Assembly: GCA_000507305.1 (NCBI GenBank)
Contig: DF239210.1
Location: 1-64,000, forward strand
Reading direction: 5' to 3'
Origin: Breviolum minutum Mf 1.05b.01
Lineage: Eukaryota; Sar; Dinophyceae; Suessiales; Symbiodiniaceae
DNA: 64,000 nucleotides
The translations under genes were made by a program, and so were the position numbers. How positions within the stretch are numbered: position 1 is the first letter of the stretch; each line of letters begins with the position of its first letter. Shown one piece after another: positions 62,765 to 64,000 of this stretch. The notes beneath the pieces were generated by a model that saw only the letters and a list, made by a program, of their open reading frames with translations, was not told the origin of the DNA and did no database searches.

Positions 62765-63109
62765 GTGAGTTCGGGGGTCTCAGGAAATGTTTGGATGTCT
62801 CAGGAGGTGTTAGTTTGGTTCAACAATGTCACAGATTCATCACAGCTGAGGCTCAAGGATATCAACAGTAACCCTTCACCTTCACCTTTTGGCATGTCAA
62901 CATGCGCAAACAAAAGTACTTGGTGGTGGTTGAACCAACCCATCTGAAAAAAATCTTGGTCAAAATGGTAAATATGGGAATCTTCCACAATTTTCGGGGT
63001 GAAAATAAACACTACTTGAAACCACCACCTAGAAAATATGGAAAGGTTAAACACAAAAACAATTTCCGTGCCATCCATTATCAGCCAGCTGGAAACATCT
63101 GCCATTTAG
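62765..63109 (+). CDS. Two-exon gene with a family A intron, unrecognised product
   Basis: Exon 62765-62915 follows the strong acceptor ttgttgtttttttag. It has an in-frame ATG at 62795 (MSQEVLVWFNNVTDSSQLRL) and ends AACAAAA|GTACTT. Exon 63033-63109 starts right after CACCACCTAG and reads NMERLNTKTISVPSIISQLE, then TSAI and TAG. Phase 1 is kept and the 117-nt intron is the element plus five bases. From the ATG the product has 64 residues. Divergently next to the minus-strand exon at 62720. No family recognised. Confidence 0.68.
62916..63032 (+). mobile_element. Family A introner
   Basis: GTACTTGGTGGTGGTTGAACC...CTTGAAACCACCACCTAG. Confidence 0.8.
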
Positions 63110-63267
63110 GAAGGTTGACTTAGGGGTCCATGTTTCTAAATAGGTTATGTCTATTTACTGCGCGTCCTTCCATAATTATGGAAGTGAATCATGGGATCCT
63201 CGAAGATGAGTTTAGCCCAAACTTGTTTCTACTTCCAAGATTGTTGGAAAAAGATACATCGTTTCAT

Positions 63268-63466
63268 ATCCCACAGCATCCATGCAACTGGCATATTTAC
63301 CTATCCTCTGGTAAACTAACATAGCAATGGAATATCCCCATGTTTCATAGGGAAATACATCTTTCAAGGGTCCGTTTTCTATTGCTATGTTAGTTTACCA
63401 GAGGGTATACATTCAACATTTACCATAAAAAATCAACAAACATTTTAGTAAATGCACCGTTCATGT
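63268..63466. mobile_element. Family D element with a family B element inside
   Basis: CCACAGCATCCATGC...CATATTTACCTA, then a complete family B copy, then TACATTCAACATTTACC...TTTAGTAAATGCACC. Confidence 0.8.
63304..63405. mobile_element. Complete family B element (best TIR in the window)
   Basis: TCCTCTGGTAAACTAACATAGCAATGG...CTATTGCTATGTTAGTTTACCAGAGGG, near-perfect 25-bp inverted ends, TA on both sides. Confidence 0.92.
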
Positions 63467-63663
63467 TGTGGAGGGGCTGCGGTAGGATGGAGTGATCAGA
63501 TCGGATCCAATCTTTCGATAAAAAATCCTCCCCCAAAAAAAACCGCACCTGTGTTCGCACTTTCTGGGTCGCCACCTGCCAGGTAGGACAAGTTTTTTTA
63601 CGGTTGGGGTGGAAAGCAACCAGGTGAAACCGACGTCTCCAAAATTCCGGGGGAGTCACCAGT

Positions 63664-63864
63664 CTTTTCATGAAACAACAAAAGGTTGGCCTTTTTTGGG
63701 GGGACACATCCAAAAATTTGGATTTTGAGCTGTGGTGTTCAGTGTTGAGCAAATTCAAGCAGTTGAGAAGGGATGGGTTTGCCAATGACCGGGCTTTCCC
63801 CAACCTTCTTCTTGTAGAAGGCTTCGCTCTTCACCTGTGGCTGATTGCTGTCAGAAGACCCTAG
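63664..63864 (+). CDS. Candidate terminal exon, unrecognised
   Basis: Plus frame: KVGLFWGDTSKNLDFELWCS, VLSKFKQLRRDGFANDRAFP, NLLLVEGFALHLWLIAVRRP to TAG. A minus-strand 127-codon frame with donor ACCTGGCAG|GTGGCG covers the same DNA, so strand is not certain. Confidence 0.42.
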   Translation, partial: LFMKQQKVGLFWGDTSKNLDFELWCSVLSKFKQLRRDGFANDRAFPNLLLVEGFALHLWLIAVRRP

Positions 63865-64000
63865 AAGAGGCTTTAATTCAAAGGGGAGACGGGAGTACAA
63901 CAAAAAAAACACAGTGGTTCATTGCTCCTTTCCACACTCTAAGATCGAATCAATCTATTCTATACCCAAAAATTCCAATCACTCTCCGAAACTGAGACAT

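Overview
The window looks like nuclear DNA of a eukaryotic alga, most likely a dinoflagellate (inference). There are no rRNA, tRNA, CRISPR or bacterial-type operon features. Coding sequence is cut into short exons (about 35-290 nt) scattered on both strands. Introns are mostly GT-AG, with what look like GA-AG and GC-AG introns as well, and donors of that kind are known from dinoflagellates. TTG/AAC and TTTG microsatellites (two collapsed into N gaps) and three-domain AP2 proteins fit the same group. Suessiales such as Polarella would fit, but the sequence alone cannot fix the species.

The main feature is a dense population of short (about 80-150 bp) terminal-inverted-repeat elements in at least 14 families, called A-O here for convenience. 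Family B (TIR CTGGTAAACTAACATRGC) is flanked by TA and Stowaway-like. Others are A (GTTGGTGGTT...AACCACCACCTAG), C (CCTAGACATCCA), D, E, F, G, K and O. Many copies coincide with introns: the inverted repeats carry the donor and the acceptor, and removing the element joins two protein-like reading frames in the correct phase. I could phase about 15 such joins by hand. They behave like introners (transposon-derived introns) of several co-resident families.

Layout. 1-2 kb: AACT and AT repeats, two family D elements and exon fragments. 4-13 kb: small spliced genes at 6.6-7.3, 8.1-8.5, 10.5-10.8, 12.3-12.5, 12.7-13.0 (end of a TPR protein) and 13.0-13.4 kb. 13.7-14.6 kb: TTG microsatellite with an N gap. 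15-26 kb: tightly packed small genes. 26-31 kb: copy 1 of a two-gene segment, with a three-AP2-domain protein and a charged protein rich in SUMO-type motifs. 31-50 kb: many spliced small genes separated by elements. 50-55 kb: copy 2 of the segment in the same orientation. 55-64 kb: further spliced genes, including a four-exon gene with another gene antisense in its intron.

Two observations stand out. First, several element families appear to supply whole introns. Second, the AP2 paralogues differ mostly in the DNA-contacting strands while helices and linkers are nearly identical. All spliced models come from reading frames and splice signals only. No transcript or homology evidence was available, so the small genes are given as unrecognised products.
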